A DNA stretch of 64,000 nucleotides from Lutibacter citreus (GCF_003260195.1 NZ_QEIH01000007.1:248001-312000), one strand, 5' to 3'. Numbered from the stretch's first letter, positions 1 through 8,949 are shown. Notes: generated from the letters alone by a model not told the origin. Program-made: numbers and translations.

Positions 1-793
1 TAAATTTATCCCATTTAGAAAGACTTGTATCTAAAAGATCTTCCCAATCTTTATTCATTTCAACGTTAGTTCTACTTGCTGCCCAATTTACTCCTGCAAC
101 TACATGTTTTATATAAACAGGGTTGAAAAAAATTTCTTTAGTATGCCCCATTCCTGTATAAAAGATTCTTCCTCCTTCATAGTATTGATACCAAGCAATA
201 GGATGATTTTTCTCCATTTGCTTTCCTTCGTATGAACTTTCATCTAAAGTTAACAACACATTTACTCTTGGTAAAACTTCATCTTTAAAATTGTACCATT
301 CATCTTTTACCGTAAAAGTATCTTCAAAATGTTTTATTGAAGGATGATTACAAGTATGGTTAACATCCATAGTTGCTGTTTGCGTTTTTGGATGATTTAT
401 AAACTGAGCGCCTATCATTTGGTGGTACCAAGGCCAATTATATTCTGTATCTGTTGCAGAATGAATTCCCACAAAACCTCCACCATTATTTATGTATTTT
501 TTTAATGCCTCTCTTGAATCTTTATCTAAAACTTCAAGAGTTGTATTTAAAAAGATTAAAACTTCAACATCTTTTAAATTTGCATTTGAAATATCAGCTG
601 TTTTTTCAGTTAATCTAACTTTCCAATTTTCTTTGGCGCCCCATTTTTTTATCTGTTCCTGACCTGTTTCAATAGATTTATGTCGCCAACCACTTGTTTT
701 AGAAAATACTAAAACATCAATTGCTTTCTGAGCATTAACTTCAGAAATAAGCAACACAAAAACTAGTATTGTTATAAGTTTTGAATAATTCAT
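1..793 (-). CDS. Exported ThuA-domain protein (3' end cut by window)
   Basis: ATG at 793, read leftward off the window edge, so the C-terminus is missing. Residues 1-22 form a signal peptide ending VNA-Q, so the protein is exported. The rest (IDVLVFSKTSGWRHKSI, then GGGFVGIHSATD and IAWYQYYEGGRIFYTGMGH) is a ThuA-like, glutamine-amidotransferase-fold domain of the kind found in carbohydrate-utilisation proteins of Bacteroidetes. The last visible residues (W-EDLL-TSLSKW) resemble the start of a DUF1080 / 3-keto-disaccharide hydrolase domain, which often follows ThuA, but too little is visible to be sure. A TATATTTG -7-like box lies at 826-833. A sugar-related role is inferred from family only. 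Confidence 0.8.
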   Translation of the reverse strand, partial: MNYSKLITILVFVLLISEVNAQKAIDVLVFSKTSGWRHKSIETGQEQIKKWGAKENWKVRLTEKTADISNANLKDVEVLIFLNTTLEVLDKDSREALKKYINNGGGFVGIHSATDTEYNWPWYHQMIGAQFINHPKTQTATMDVNHTCNHPSIKHFEDTFTVKDEWYNFKDEVLPRVNVLLTLDESSYEGKQMEKNHPIAWYQYYEGGRIFYTGMGHTKEIFFNPVYIKHVVAGVNWAASRTNVEMNKDWEDLLDTSLSKWDKF

Positions 794-958
794 TTAATTC
801 TTTTTAATTATCATTAATACCTTTCCAAATATACAGCTAACATATTGTTTTCTTAATTTTATTTAAAGTACTTATAGTTAAAAATAGCACACAAATGTTT
901 TTTTCTTATTCAAATTGTCTAGTTACTCCTAGACTTAAATATTTTAACTGTAATCTAA

Positions 959-989
959 TTGTAAAAACACTTTGTTATTTCTACATTTG
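959..989 (+). promoter_or_regulatory. Bacteroidetes-type promoter of the YebC gene
   Basis: TTG at 959-961, a 20-base spacer, then TACATTTG at 982-989, an exact TAnnTTTG box. Transcription would start near 996, about 17 bases before the ATG at 1013. Confidence 0.6.
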
Positions 990-1012
990 CATCACTTAAA
1001 TAAAACATAAAC

Positions 1013-1729
1013 ATGGGAAGAGCATTTGAATTTAGAAAAGCTAGAAAAATGAAACGTTGGTCTGCAATGGCAAAAACCTTTACACGTATTGGTAAGGATA
1101 TTGTAATGGCTGTTAAAGAAGGTGGTCCTAGCCCTGAAACTAACGCACGTTTAAGAGCTGTTATTCAAAATGCAAAAGCGGCGAATATGCCGAAAGAAAA
1201 TGTAGAACGTGCAATTAAAAAAGCAAGTGATAAAGATACTGCCGATTATAAAGAAGTTTTATTTGAAGGTTACGCACCACACGGAATTGCTGTAGTTGTT
1301 GAAACTGCAACAGATAACAACAATAGAACTGTTGCAAATGTAAGAGCGGCTTTTAGTAAATGTGATGGTAATATGGGAACATCTGGATCGGTTGTTTTTA
1401 TGTTTGACCATACTTGTAATTTTAGAATTAAAACCGAAGATTTAAAAATGGATCTTGAAGAGTTTGAATTAGAATTGATAGATTTTGAAGTTGAAGAAGT
1501 TTTTGAAGATGAAGATGGTATATTAATTTACGCTCCGTTTGAACAATTTGGTGCAATTCAAAAATATTTAGAAGAAAATAACTTAGAAATTCTTTCTTCT
1601 GGTTTTGAACGTATTCCTACAACTACAACTACTTTAAATGAAGAAGAGCAAGCTGATGTAGATAAATTATTGGAGCGGCTTGAAGAAGAAGATGATGTGC
1701 AAAACGTATATCATTCAATGGAAGCATAA
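1013..1729 (+). CDS. YebC/PmpR (TACO1) family regulatory protein
   Basis: The 238-residue protein begins MGRAFEFRKARKMKRW, the typical YebC N-terminus, followed by the conserved stretch on Asn-rich turns (ETATDNNNRTVANVRAAF) and GTSGSVVFMFD. Length matches the family. Members were described as DNA-binding transcriptional regulators, and more recently as ribosome-associated factors that help translation of difficult sequences; the sequence does not decide between these. It acts in the cytoplasm. A consensus promoter lies just upstream, and the next gene starts 2 bases after its stop, so the two are co-transcribed. Confidence 0.92.
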   Translation: MGRAFEFRKARKMKRWSAMAKTFTRIGKDIVMAVKEGGPSPETNARLRAVIQNAKAANMPKENVERAIKKASDKDTADYKEVLFEGYAPHGIAVVVETATDNNNRTVANVRAAFSKCDGNMGTSGSVVFMFDHTCNFRIKTEDLKMDLEEFELELIDFEVEEVFEDEDGILIYAPFEQFGAIQKYLEENNLEILSSGFERIPTTTTTLNEEEQADVDKLLERLEEEDDVQNVYHSMEA

Positions 1730-1731
1730 TT

Positions 1732-2064
1732 ATGTTTTTAGCAGGAAAAAAATCAACAATTTTAAAGAGTGAGACTTCAAAAAATATCACTTGCCCAGAA
1801 TGTAATACCCAAAAATCAACAAAAGTTTCAATTCTTGGGTTTTACAAGCATTTATTTCATGTTCCTTTTATATCTGGAGGAAAATCAGGAATTTCAGAAT
1901 GTAATAAATGTAAACATAAATACAATTTAAAAGATATGCCTGTAGCTATTAAGTTAGCTTATTTTGAATTGAAAGAAACCACAAAAACTCCTATTTGGTT
2001 CTTTACAGGATTAATAGTTATTAAGTCACTTGTACTTATAAAAATATTTAGTAAATATATTTAG
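1732..2064 (+). CDS. Small zinc-ribbon protein with C-terminal membrane anchor
   Basis: The 110-residue protein belongs to no family I can name. Two CxxC pairs (C21/C24 and C57/C60) look like a zinc ribbon, and residues 88-107 (IWFFTGLIVIKSLVLIKIF) form one hydrophobic helix near the C-terminus. This suggests a zinc-finger head tethered to the inner membrane from the cytoplasmic side. It starts 2 bases after the YebC stop and is followed by a strong terminator, so it is the last gene of a two-gene operon. Function unknown. Confidence 0.75.
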   Translation: MFLAGKKSTILKSETSKNITCPECNTQKSTKVSILGFYKHLFHVPFISGGKSGISECNKCKHKYNLKDMPVAIKLAYFELKETTKTPIWFFTGLIVIKSLVLIKIFSKYI

Positions 2065-2074
2065 TGTTTTAATG

Positions 2075-2107
2075 AAAAAGGCAGTAATTAAATTACTGCC
2101 TTTTTTT
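2075..2107. terminator. Bidirectional intrinsic terminator
   Basis: A perfect stem (GGCAGTAATT / AATTACTGCC) is flanked by A-runs and T-runs on both sides, between convergent genes. It can end the YebC operon on the plus strand and the vWA gene on the minus strand. Confidence 0.85.
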
Positions 2108-2109
2108 AT

Positions 2110-3942
2110 TTATATTGATTCTACTAATCTAATAAACTCGGCTCTGTAACCTCTTTCATCATTTCCTCTACCTGCTTTTGCTAGCTCAATAACTTTATTA
2201 AACTTTGCTTTATTTGTAAATTTAGATTTTGTTAAGTTCATACCAAATAAAGCTACAGCTGAAGAAAATTTAAAATCTGTTGATGCTTGCTCAAAAGTAC
2301 CATTAGAATCTTTTACAACTTTAACTAACTCAATACTTTTATTTCCATCTGGTTTTTTATATCTAAATTTCACAGTAAATAATTCATCTGTATAATTATT
2401 ATTTAATGCCTTGGTATATTTTAACTTGTCAACACCTTTTAAATAATCACTTTTTATACCAACCGGAATAATTTCATACAAAGCAGTTACTGTGTGGCCA
2501 CTACCTAATTCACCAGCATCTTTTTTATCATCTTTAAAATCTTCTGCATTTAACAATCTGTTTTCGTAACCAATTAATCTATAAGCCTGAACTTTTTTAG
2601 GATTAAATTCAACTTGAATCTTCACATCTTTTGCAATGGTATACATTGTACCTGCAAACTCTTCACCAAAAATTTTGTTGGCTTCTTGCATAGTATCTAT
2701 ATACCCATAATTCCCATTTCCTTTATTTGCTAAAGTTTCTAATTTAGCATCTTTTAAATTTCCATACCCAAAACCTAAAACAGTTAAAAACACTCCTGAT
2801 TTTCTCTTTTCAACAATTAAATTTTCCATTTCAGAATCGCTTGACGCTCCTACATTAAAATCTCCATCAGTTGCCAAAATAATTCTGTTATTACCACCTT
2901 TAATAAAATTCTTTTCAGCTAATTTATAAGCTAGCTTAATTCCTTGCCCACCTGCAGTAGAACCGCCAGACTCTAATTTATTTAAAGCTGCTATAATTTT
3001 TTCTTTGTTAGCTCCAGAAGTTGGTTTTAAAACAACACCTGCTGCTCCTGCATATACTACAATAGAAACCTTATCAGTTTCACGTAATTGATTTACTAAT
3101 ATTTTAAACGCTGATTTTAATAAAGGAAGTTTATTGGAATTATACATTGAACCAGAAACATCTAATAAGAATACAAAATTAGAATTAGGTATATTTTCTT
3201 TATCTAGTTCTTTACCTTGCAAACCAATTTTAACAATTTTAGTAGTTTTATTCCAAGGAGTTTGAGCAACTTCTGTGTTTATTGAAAATGGGTGTTTACT
3301 ATTTGGCTGAGGATAATTATACTTAAAATAATTAATAAACTCTTCAATTTTAACGGCATCCTTTGGTACCTTTTGCCCATTATTTATTATTCTTCTAACG
3401 TTTGTATAAGAAGCCTTATCCACATCTATAGAAAATGTTGAAAGCGGATTTAATTTAGAGTTCTTAAATACATTTTCATTAATTTTTTTATAAGATTCAT
3501 TTGAAGAAACTGTATTTTCATAATTCTGCACTTTTTTATTTCTATAAGATTTTCTTATTGACGACATTCCTCTTATTCTAACACCTCTAACAGCACCTGT
3601 AAGACTTCTTTTTTTACTTGTTCCATAACCAATTACAACAACTTCTTCTAAAAGTGCAGAATCAACCGTCATTTTCACATTAATTTCAGTGCTATTTTCA
3701 ACTTTTATTTCAACAATTTTAAATCCTAAACATGAATAAACTAGAGTGTCTCCTTTTGAAGCTTCTAAAGAATACCTTCCATCAAAATCGGTTAAAGTTC
3801 CTTCCATTGTTCCTTTAATAATAACGGAAGCACCCGGTAACGGATTTGAATCTTCAGAAATAACCCCTGTAATAACTTTCTTTTGAGCATTTACTTGAAA
3901 TGCAATAAATAACGATAACAATAATGGCAAATAGGTTTTCAT
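2110..3942 (-). CDS. Exported von Willebrand factor A protein with carboxypeptidase-like domain
   Basis: I place the start at the ATG at 3942, giving 610 residues; a TTG 18 bases upstream is possible but would put odd residues before the signal peptide. Order: signal peptide 1-20; carboxypeptidase-regulatory-like (CarboxypepD_reg) beta-sandwich about 22-98; then VVVIGYGTSKKRSLTGAV at about 102-119, a motif typical of SusC-type TonB receptor plugs; a vWA N-terminal region (about 165-215); a vWA domain with intact MIDAS (DVSGS at 261-265, ATDGDFN downstream); and a C-terminal DUF3520-like region. This is the E. coli YfbK architecture plus the extra N-terminal part. It is exported; the metal-dependent vWA domain suggests protein binding. 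Its partner and process are unknown. Confidence 0.85.
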   Translation of the reverse strand: MKTYLPLLLSLFIAFQVNAQKKVITGVISEDSNPLPGASVIIKGTMEGTLTDFDGRYSLEASKGDTLVYSCLGFKIVEIKVENSTEINVKMTVDSALLEEVVVIGYGTSKKRSLTGAVRGVRIRGMSSIRKSYRNKKVQNYENTVSSNESYKKINENVFKNSKLNPLSTFSIDVDKASYTNVRRIINNGQKVPKDAVKIEEFINYFKYNYPQPNSKHPFSINTEVAQTPWNKTTKIVKIGLQGKELDKENIPNSNFVFLLDVSGSMYNSNKLPLLKSAFKILVNQLRETDKVSIVVYAGAAGVVLKPTSGANKEKIIAALNKLESGGSTAGGQGIKLAYKLAEKNFIKGGNNRIILATDGDFNVGASSDSEMENLIVEKRKSGVFLTVLGFGYGNLKDAKLETLANKGNGNYGYIDTMQEANKIFGEEFAGTMYTIAKDVKIQVEFNPKKVQAYRLIGYENRLLNAEDFKDDKKDAGELGSGHTVTALYEIIPVGIKSDYLKGVDKLKYTKALNNNYTDELFTVKFRYKKPDGNKSIELVKVVKDSNGTFEQASTDFKFSSAVALFGMNLTKSKFTNKAKFNKVIELAKAGRGNDERGYRAEFIRLVESI

Positions 3943-4048
3943 AGTTGAATGTTTTAACAATTAATACTTAAAAGTATATTGTTATAAAACATTTAAATAA
4001 TGAAATTGAGTAACTGGTAAGTTTCAATTAGTAAAAGCTACTTTTAAG

Positions 4049-5188
4049 CTAGTTTAGATTTAATAAACGTATTGTTTTTTGTCTATTAATCTTTTTTGTA
4101 GGTGTTTCAATAAACTTGGCTATAAAGTAAATTTCTTTAGGTTTTTCAAATTTTAAAAGTGATTTTAGATTTCTCACTTTTTCTTCATATTCTTTTTGGT
4201 GATTAAGAGGAATCGAAATTATATTTTCAGATAAATTATTATTTGAAATAGAACTTTTACTCTTCTCGGTAACCAATTTCTCAATAATTAATACTAGTTT
4301 TTCACCCAAAACTGAATCTTTAAAACCAGCCACAAAAAATCGTTCAGAAATTATACTTGATAATTTTTCTTCTATTTGTTCTGGAATTAATTTTATTCCA
4401 CCAGAATTAATTACAGAATCATAACGACCTAACCACTTAAATTCACTTTCTGAAATTAGTTCAACTATATCGTTTGTATTTACAACTTCCGAAGAAACAT
4501 TTAGAGCTTTTATAATTAAACAACCTCTAATATCTGCTGAAATTGAAATATTTGGAAGAACTTTGTAATGAGATTGCTTAGTTTCACTCGCAATTACGTT
4601 TTTTAAATTATTTAGTTTTTTAACGGCAATATGCGTTATAGTTTCCGTCATTCCGTAGGTTGCAAAAATTTCAGTTTCAACATTTTGAATTTTACTTAGT
4701 AATTCATTTGAAACCACACCTCCACCAACAATTAACTTTTTAATTGTATTTATTTCAACTAATGAATTATTTAATTGCAAAGGAACCATTGCACAGAAAT
4801 CATAAACTTTATTTCCTTTTAAAGGATTGGAGCTTGGAGCAACAACATCTAATTCCCAACCTAGGGTTAAGGCTCTAACTAGCATCATTTTTCCTGCTAT
4901 ATAATTTACAGACATACATAGCAAAGCTGAAGTATATTCACCCAAATTAAAATAGGTACCTGTTGCCAAAGCACTATTTATCATAAACTCTTTTTGAAGT
5001 TTAATTAACTTTGGAGTTCCTGTTGAACCTGAAGTTTTAACTTGAACATATTTTTTTGAGTTAAACCAATTACATAAAAAATCATAAACTTCAACAGAAA
5101 TTGATTCTGAAAATTCTAATAATTCTTCAACATTTTTAAATGAAGAGCCTTGTAGTTTAAAGTTTTTATGAAAATGTTGTTTATTCAT
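4049..5188 (-). CDS. menE: O-succinylbenzoate-CoA ligase
   Basis: AMP-forming acyl-CoA ligase of menaquinone synthesis, converting O-succinylbenzoate to its CoA thioester. Visible motifs: the phosphate loop TSGSTGTPKLIK (52-63), ATYGMTET (176-182), WLGRYDSVINSGGIK (the hinge and C-domain start) and the C-terminal KINRQK with the catalytic lysine. At 379 residues it is of the short Bacteroidetes type. It lies downstream of menC and a CPBP protease on the same strand, with menA further up. Oddity: residues 197-208 (NVIASETKQSHY) are encoded by a palindromic repeat element inserted in frame (see the repeat at 4566-4599). Confidence 0.88.
   Translation of the reverse strand: MNKQHFHKNFKLQGSSFKNVEELLEFSESISVEVYDFLCNWFNSKKYVQVKTSGSTGTPKLIKLQKEFMINSALATGTYFNLGEYTSALLCMSVNYIAGKMMLVRALTLGWELDVVAPSSNPLKGNKVYDFCAMVPLQLNNSLVEINTIKKLIVGGGVVSNELLSKIQNVETEIFATYGMTETITHIAVKKLNNLKNVIASETKQSHYKVLPNISISADIRGCLIIKALNVSSEVVNTNDIVELISESEFKWLGRYDSVINSGGIKLIPEQIEEKLSSIISERFFVAGFKDSVLGEKLVLIIEKLVTEKSKSSISNNNLSENIISIPLNHQKEYEEKVRNLKSLLKFEKPKEIYFIAKFIETPTKKINRQKTIRLLNLN
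4566..4599 (-). repeat. Palindromic repeat (REP-like) element inside menE
   Basis: Read on the minus strand it runs CGTAATTGCGAGTGAAAC, then TAAGCAATCTCATTAC, with ATTGC and GCAAT arms. It closely resembles the widespread CGTCATTGCGAG...AAGCAATCTCAT intergenic repeat of many bacteria. Here it is translated as VIASETKQSHY, a peptide typical of such insertions in open reading frames. Confidence 0.7.
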
Positions 5189-5227
5189 TTCTCTTAAATG
5201 TAATTTCTACTCCAAACAATTATCAAA

Positions 5228-6157
5228 CTATGCTATAAATTCATCTTCATTTAATACTATAGGCTCTCTAATTGTTCCTAATAGTTTTCCTTTCCAATTT
5301 GACCAACCATATTTTTTTGAAAAAATAAAAAGTATTAAAGGGTATAATATAAATACAGGAACAAACATTAAAAGATCTAATGAAGGTTCCGAAACATCAA
5401 TTAATAGCGCATCTGTTTGAAAAACTGCCCAATTAGAGCTAACTAAAACCGCTGCAACTATATTATTTGCTGCGTGAAAACCTAAGGCTAATTCTGTACC
5501 TTCATCCATTAATGTAAAAACACCTAAAACCAAACCAGTTCCTATATAATAGATCATAATAATCCAACCTAGTTTTTCTACTTCTGGATTTAAACCATGT
5601 AATAAACCAAAAATTACTGAAGTTAAAATTAACGCCACAAAAGACTTTTTAAACCAAACCCCAAAAGCTTGCATTAAATAACCTCTAAACAATAGCTCCT
5701 CTAAACTTGTTTGTATAGGTAAAAATATTATGGAAATAAATAATAATCCAAAAAATGGAGCAGGTTTAAAATTCCAAACATAATTATTAGGAAACATAAA
5801 ATAATCAACCCCAATCATTATCACTCCAATAGAAAACCAAACAAAAAAAGCATAAAAAAAACGGCTCCAATCTACTGATTTTCTTGATGTTATTATTGTC
5901 TTAATTTTCCTTTTATGCAATTTACTTACAAATAGAAATAATAATATTAACAAAAATAAAAATGGTAATAAATTAGCTAAGAAATCTGAATTACTAGGTT
6001 CCCTTCCCTCCATTTCTTTATACATAGTATCCAATAATTCAGGAAAGAATAGGTAAATTACTACATTCATTAAGAACGGAAAAGTAACAATAGATATTGT
6101 TATTAAATACGCCCACCAACTATTATTACCTTTATAAGCTTCTTGTATAAATTTCAT
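5228..6157 (-). CDS. CPBP (CAAX/Rce1-like) intramembrane protease
   Basis: The 309-residue protein has about eight hydrophobic segments. The catalytic motifs of the CPBP/ABI family are intact: EELLFR (E153, E154, R158), then FGLLH (H187) and HAANN (H228 with N231/N232). The active site lies in the membrane. The start overlaps the menC stop by 4 bases, so it is co-translated with menC and sits between menC and menE. Rce1 cleaves prenylated proteins, but bacterial members have various or unknown substrates. A link to menaquinone, a prenylated quinone, is suggested only by position. Confidence 0.88.
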   Translation of the reverse strand: MKFIQEAYKGNNSWWAYLITISIVTFPFLMNVVIYLFFPELLDTMYKEMEGREPSNSDFLANLLPFLFLLILLFLFVSKLHKRKIKTIITSRKSVDWSRFFYAFFVWFSIGVIMIGVDYFMFPNNYVWNFKPAPFFGLLFISIIFLPIQTSLEELLFRGYLMQAFGVWFKKSFVALILTSVIFGLLHGLNPEVEKLGWIIMIYYIGTGLVLGVFTLMDEGTELALGFHAANNIVAAVLVSSNWAVFQTDALLIDVSEPSLDLLMFVPVFILYPLILFIFSKKYGWSNWKGKLLGTIREPIVLNEDEFIA

Positions 6158-7188
6158 AGTTCTACTTTCCAGTTTATTGTGTTATTATAATGTAAATACC
6201 CTTTTTTAACTTCTAACGGGCTCTTGATATTATTAGTAAATAAGCTTCCTGTGCCCAAGCCTTGCGGCATTTTATTACCCAAAGAATAAGTCCATTGGGC
6301 AATTGCATTTAAACCTATATTACTTTCTAAAGCTGATGTTATCCACCAACCAATTTGTTGTTTTTCTGCCAAATTAATCCATTCTAAACTTCCTTTAAAC
6401 CCTCCAACCAAACTTGGTTTTAAAATTATATATTGCGGATTAATTGTTTGTAGTAATTCTTGCTTTTTTGTTACATTAAAAACACCAATTAATTCTTCAT
6501 CTAAAGCAATTGGTATTGGAGTTTTAGAACATAAGTCTGCCATTTCCTCTATTTGGCCTTGTTTTATTGGTTGTTCTATAGAATGAATTTTAAATTCAGA
6601 TAATTTTTTTAATCTTTCTAAAGCTATATTTGGGTTAAAAGCTCCATTTGCATCCACTCTTAATTCTATCTGTTCTGAAGAAAATTCTTTTCGAATACTT
6701 TTTAGTAATTCAAGTTCCGTTTCAAAATCTATAGCCCCAATTTTCATTTTTATTGTTGAAAAACCAGCTTTTAATTTATCTGAAATTTGTTGTTTCATAA
6801 AAGCTTCACTTCCCATCCATATTAAACCATTTATATTAATAGCATCTTTAGATTTTGTAAAATTGGAAGGGAATATTTCAAATGAATTATCTTTTTTTAA
6901 ACTTAACAACGCCTGCTCTAAACCAAATTGAATGGAAGGAAATTGTATTAACTCATTTAGTAAATATTCTTTATCTAAATGAATGTTTGCACATAACCAC
7001 TGTAGTTTTTCTTCATAATCTGGTCTATCATCAATACTTAATCCCTTAAATAAACCACATTCTCCATATCCAATTTTTTCTTCATCGTAAATAATTAAAA
7101 AATAAGTTTCTTTAGTTTTTAAAATTCCACGAGAAGTTCCACTAGCTTGTTTAAAATTTAATAGGTACTTTTTATAGGTTGCTTTCAT
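6154..7188 (-). CDS. menC: O-succinylbenzoate synthase
   Basis: Enolase-superfamily enzyme that dehydrates SHCHC to O-succinylbenzoate in menaquinone synthesis. The catalytic lysine pair is TIKMKIG (K147, K149); the metal ligands are in RVDANGAF (D179), SIEQP (E205) and ALDE (D230); the second-face lysine is ILKPSLVGG (K257). Length (344) is normal. It heads a menC - CPBP - menE transcription unit. The family also contains dipeptide epimerases and N-acylamino acid racemases, but the menE neighbour favours MenC. Confidence 0.88.
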   Translation of the reverse strand: MKATYKKYLLNFKQASGTSRGILKTKETYFLIIYDEEKIGYGECGLFKGLSIDDRPDYEEKLQWLCANIHLDKEYLLNELIQFPSIQFGLEQALLSLKKDNSFEIFPSNFTKSKDAININGLIWMGSEAFMKQQISDKLKAGFSTIKMKIGAIDFETELELLKSIRKEFSSEQIELRVDANGAFNPNIALERLKKLSEFKIHSIEQPIKQGQIEEMADLCSKTPIPIALDEELIGVFNVTKKQELLQTINPQYIILKPSLVGGFKGSLEWINLAEKQQIGWWITSALESNIGLNAIAQWTYSLGNKMPQGLGTGSLFTNNIKSPLEVKKGYLHYNNTINWKVEL

Positions 7189-7317
7189 TAATAATTTAAA
7201 AAACGGAAAAGTACGAATAATTAATTTTTAATGAATATTAGCTATCTAAAAACTTAGTTAAAATCTACTTTATTAAAAAGCAATATAAGTCTTTGAAAAT
7301 AATATATTTTATACAAT

Positions 7318-7707
7318 TTAATTAGTTGAATGCAATGCCATTCTATTCCCTTCGGAATCAATAAATGCCCCCATAAAACCAATTTTTTCGGTAATTTGCA
7401 TTTTTTCAACAATTACTTTTCCTCCTGCAGCTTCTATTCTACTTAATTCATCATTCAAATTATTAGTTTGAGAGGCAAAATAAATAAGTGTTCCATTCGG
7501 ATTTGGCTTGTAGTATTTTGGGTTAAATATTAACTGCCCGCCAGCATTGGGTGCTGTTTTATCTTCTGAAGCAGGAAACCATCCAATTAATTCTTCACCA
7601 AAATTTTCAACTTTAATTTTTACACTAAATATTGTTTCGTAAAATTTGACAGCCCTAGCCATATCATTTACAGGGATTTGAAACCAACATACTAAATTTT
7701 TCTTCAT
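7318..7707 (-). CDS. VOC (glyoxalase/bleomycin-resistance fold) family protein
   Basis: The 129-residue protein consists of one VOC module pair: WFQIPVNDMARAVKFYETIF at the start, GAFIDSEGNRMALH at the end. Such small VOC proteins bind a metal and act on, or bind, small molecules. The substrate cannot be told from the sequence. It begins 3 bases after the stop of the SRPBCC gene and probably forms an operon with it and the UPF0173 gene. Confidence 0.8.
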   Translation of the reverse strand: MKKNLVCWFQIPVNDMARAVKFYETIFSVKIKVENFGEELIGWFPASEDKTAPNAGGQLIFNPKYYKPNPNGTLIYFASQTNNLNDELSRIEAAGGKVIVEKMQITEKIGFMGAFIDSEGNRMALHSTN

Positions 7708-7710
7708 GAA

Positions 7711-8235
7711 TTATCTTTCTAAAATAATTTTTAATTTGTTTAAACCATACTCAAATTCTTTACCTATAGATTTATCCATATTCATAAACAACATCATAAT
7801 ACTTACTGGGAATTTATTGTTTCCCGAAAATCCCCAAATTACCTTTGTCCCATTCCCTTCTTTTTTCACTTTTAAATAAGCATTGGAAGTAGATTTAAAT
7901 GGTTTTAAAAATCGAAGTTGAGAATTTACAACTTCATTTTCAACAATTCCAGTAATTTCTTGTTCTCCTTCCCCAACATCTTTGTTTCCTACCCAAGCAG
8001 ACAAAAAACCAATTTCGCCATCAGTTCCTTTAAATGTCTTTTTCATATTTGGATCTTTTTCCGCCCATGGTGACCAATTATCTTGATTTTTTAATAATTT
8101 TAAATATTGAAAAACTTCAGGTAACGGTTTACTAATTGTTATTGATCTATTAACGTTATAACTTTTTGGCGCAATTAACCCCAACACAATAACAAGAAAT
8201 ATTATTGCTAAAAAAATATAGAGTAAAATACTCAT
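7711..8235 (-). CDS. SRPBCC (START/Bet v1-like) family protein, membrane-anchored
   Basis: Residues 3-22 (ILLYIFLAIIFLVIVLGLIA) form an N-terminal membrane helix. The rest (VNRSITISKPLPEVFQYL..., NWSPWAEKDPNMKKTFKG..., GNGTKVIWGFSGNNKFP) is a polyketide-cyclase/SRPBCC domain that forms a hydrophobic ligand pocket. Length is 174. It lies between the VOC and UPF0173 genes, tightly spaced. The ligand is unknown. Confidence 0.8.
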   Translation of the reverse strand: MSILLYIFLAIIFLVIVLGLIAPKSYNVNRSITISKPLPEVFQYLKLLKNQDNWSPWAEKDPNMKKTFKGTDGEIGFLSAWVGNKDVGEGEQEITGIVENEVVNSQLRFLKPFKSTSNAYLKVKKEGNGTKVIWGFSGNNKFPVSIMMLFMNMDKSIGKEFEYGLNKLKIILER

Positions 8236-8268
8236 AATAAATGTTTAATATTAGCAGTTAAGATAATT

Positions 8269-8949
8269 TTAAATTTTAACATTTTCACCTATAGGTAATA
8301 ATATCAATTCTTTTTTAGCTTTTGCAAACTTATTTATTGCTGCCACTTTATCAATTTTAATAAATCCAAAAGTATCAAAATGAACTCCTAAAACTTTATT
8401 ACAATTTAAAAAAGCACTCGCCTTCATAGCTTCCTTTATTCCCATTGTAAAATTATCTCCAACCGGTAAAATAGCTAAATCTAACTCACCAATAACATCT
8501 GGAATTAATTTCATATCAAGAGTTAAAGCTGTATCTCCCGCTACATAAATTCTATGATGACTTGTTTCTATTACAAACCCTCCTGGTTGCCCTCCATAAG
8601 TTCCATCCGGGAATGAACTTGAATGAATTGCATTTGTAAAATGCACAGTTCCAAAATCAAACTTCCACTTTCCTCCATGATTCATTGGGTGGCCTTCAAT
8701 TCCCATTTTTTCAAAATGAGTTACAATTTCATAGTTTGAAATTACCTTAGCCCCAGTTCGTTTAGCAATAGCTTCAACATCTAATATATGATCTTCATGT
8801 GCATGAGTTATTAAAATATAATCAGCTTGTAGTTTATTAATATCAATGTTTTTAGCTAATTCATTTCCTGTAATAAATGGGTCTATTAATAATGTTTTGT
8901 CTTTTGTTTCAATACTGATACAGGCGTGTCCTAAATAAGTTATTTTCAT
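8269..8949 (-). CDS. UPF0173 metal-dependent hydrolase
   Basis: Metallo-beta-lactamase fold protein of 226 residues beginning ITYLGHACISIETKDKTLLIDPF. The metal site HAHEDH (H49, H51, D53, H54) is complete, followed by YVAGDTALT and GVHFDTFGFI. It is cytoplasmic, and the family's physiological substrate is not established. It is first in a likely three-gene unit with the SRPBCC and VOC genes. Confidence 0.85.
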   Translation of the reverse strand: MKITYLGHACISIETKDKTLLIDPFITGNELAKNIDINKLQADYILITHAHEDHILDVEAIAKRTGAKVISNYEIVTHFEKMGIEGHPMNHGGKWKFDFGTVHFTNAIHSSSFPDGTYGGQPGGFVIETSHHRIYVAGDTALTLDMKLIPDVIGELDLAILPVGDNFTMGIKEAMKASAFLNCNKVLGVHFDTFGFIKIDKVAAINKFAKAKKELILLPIGENVKI

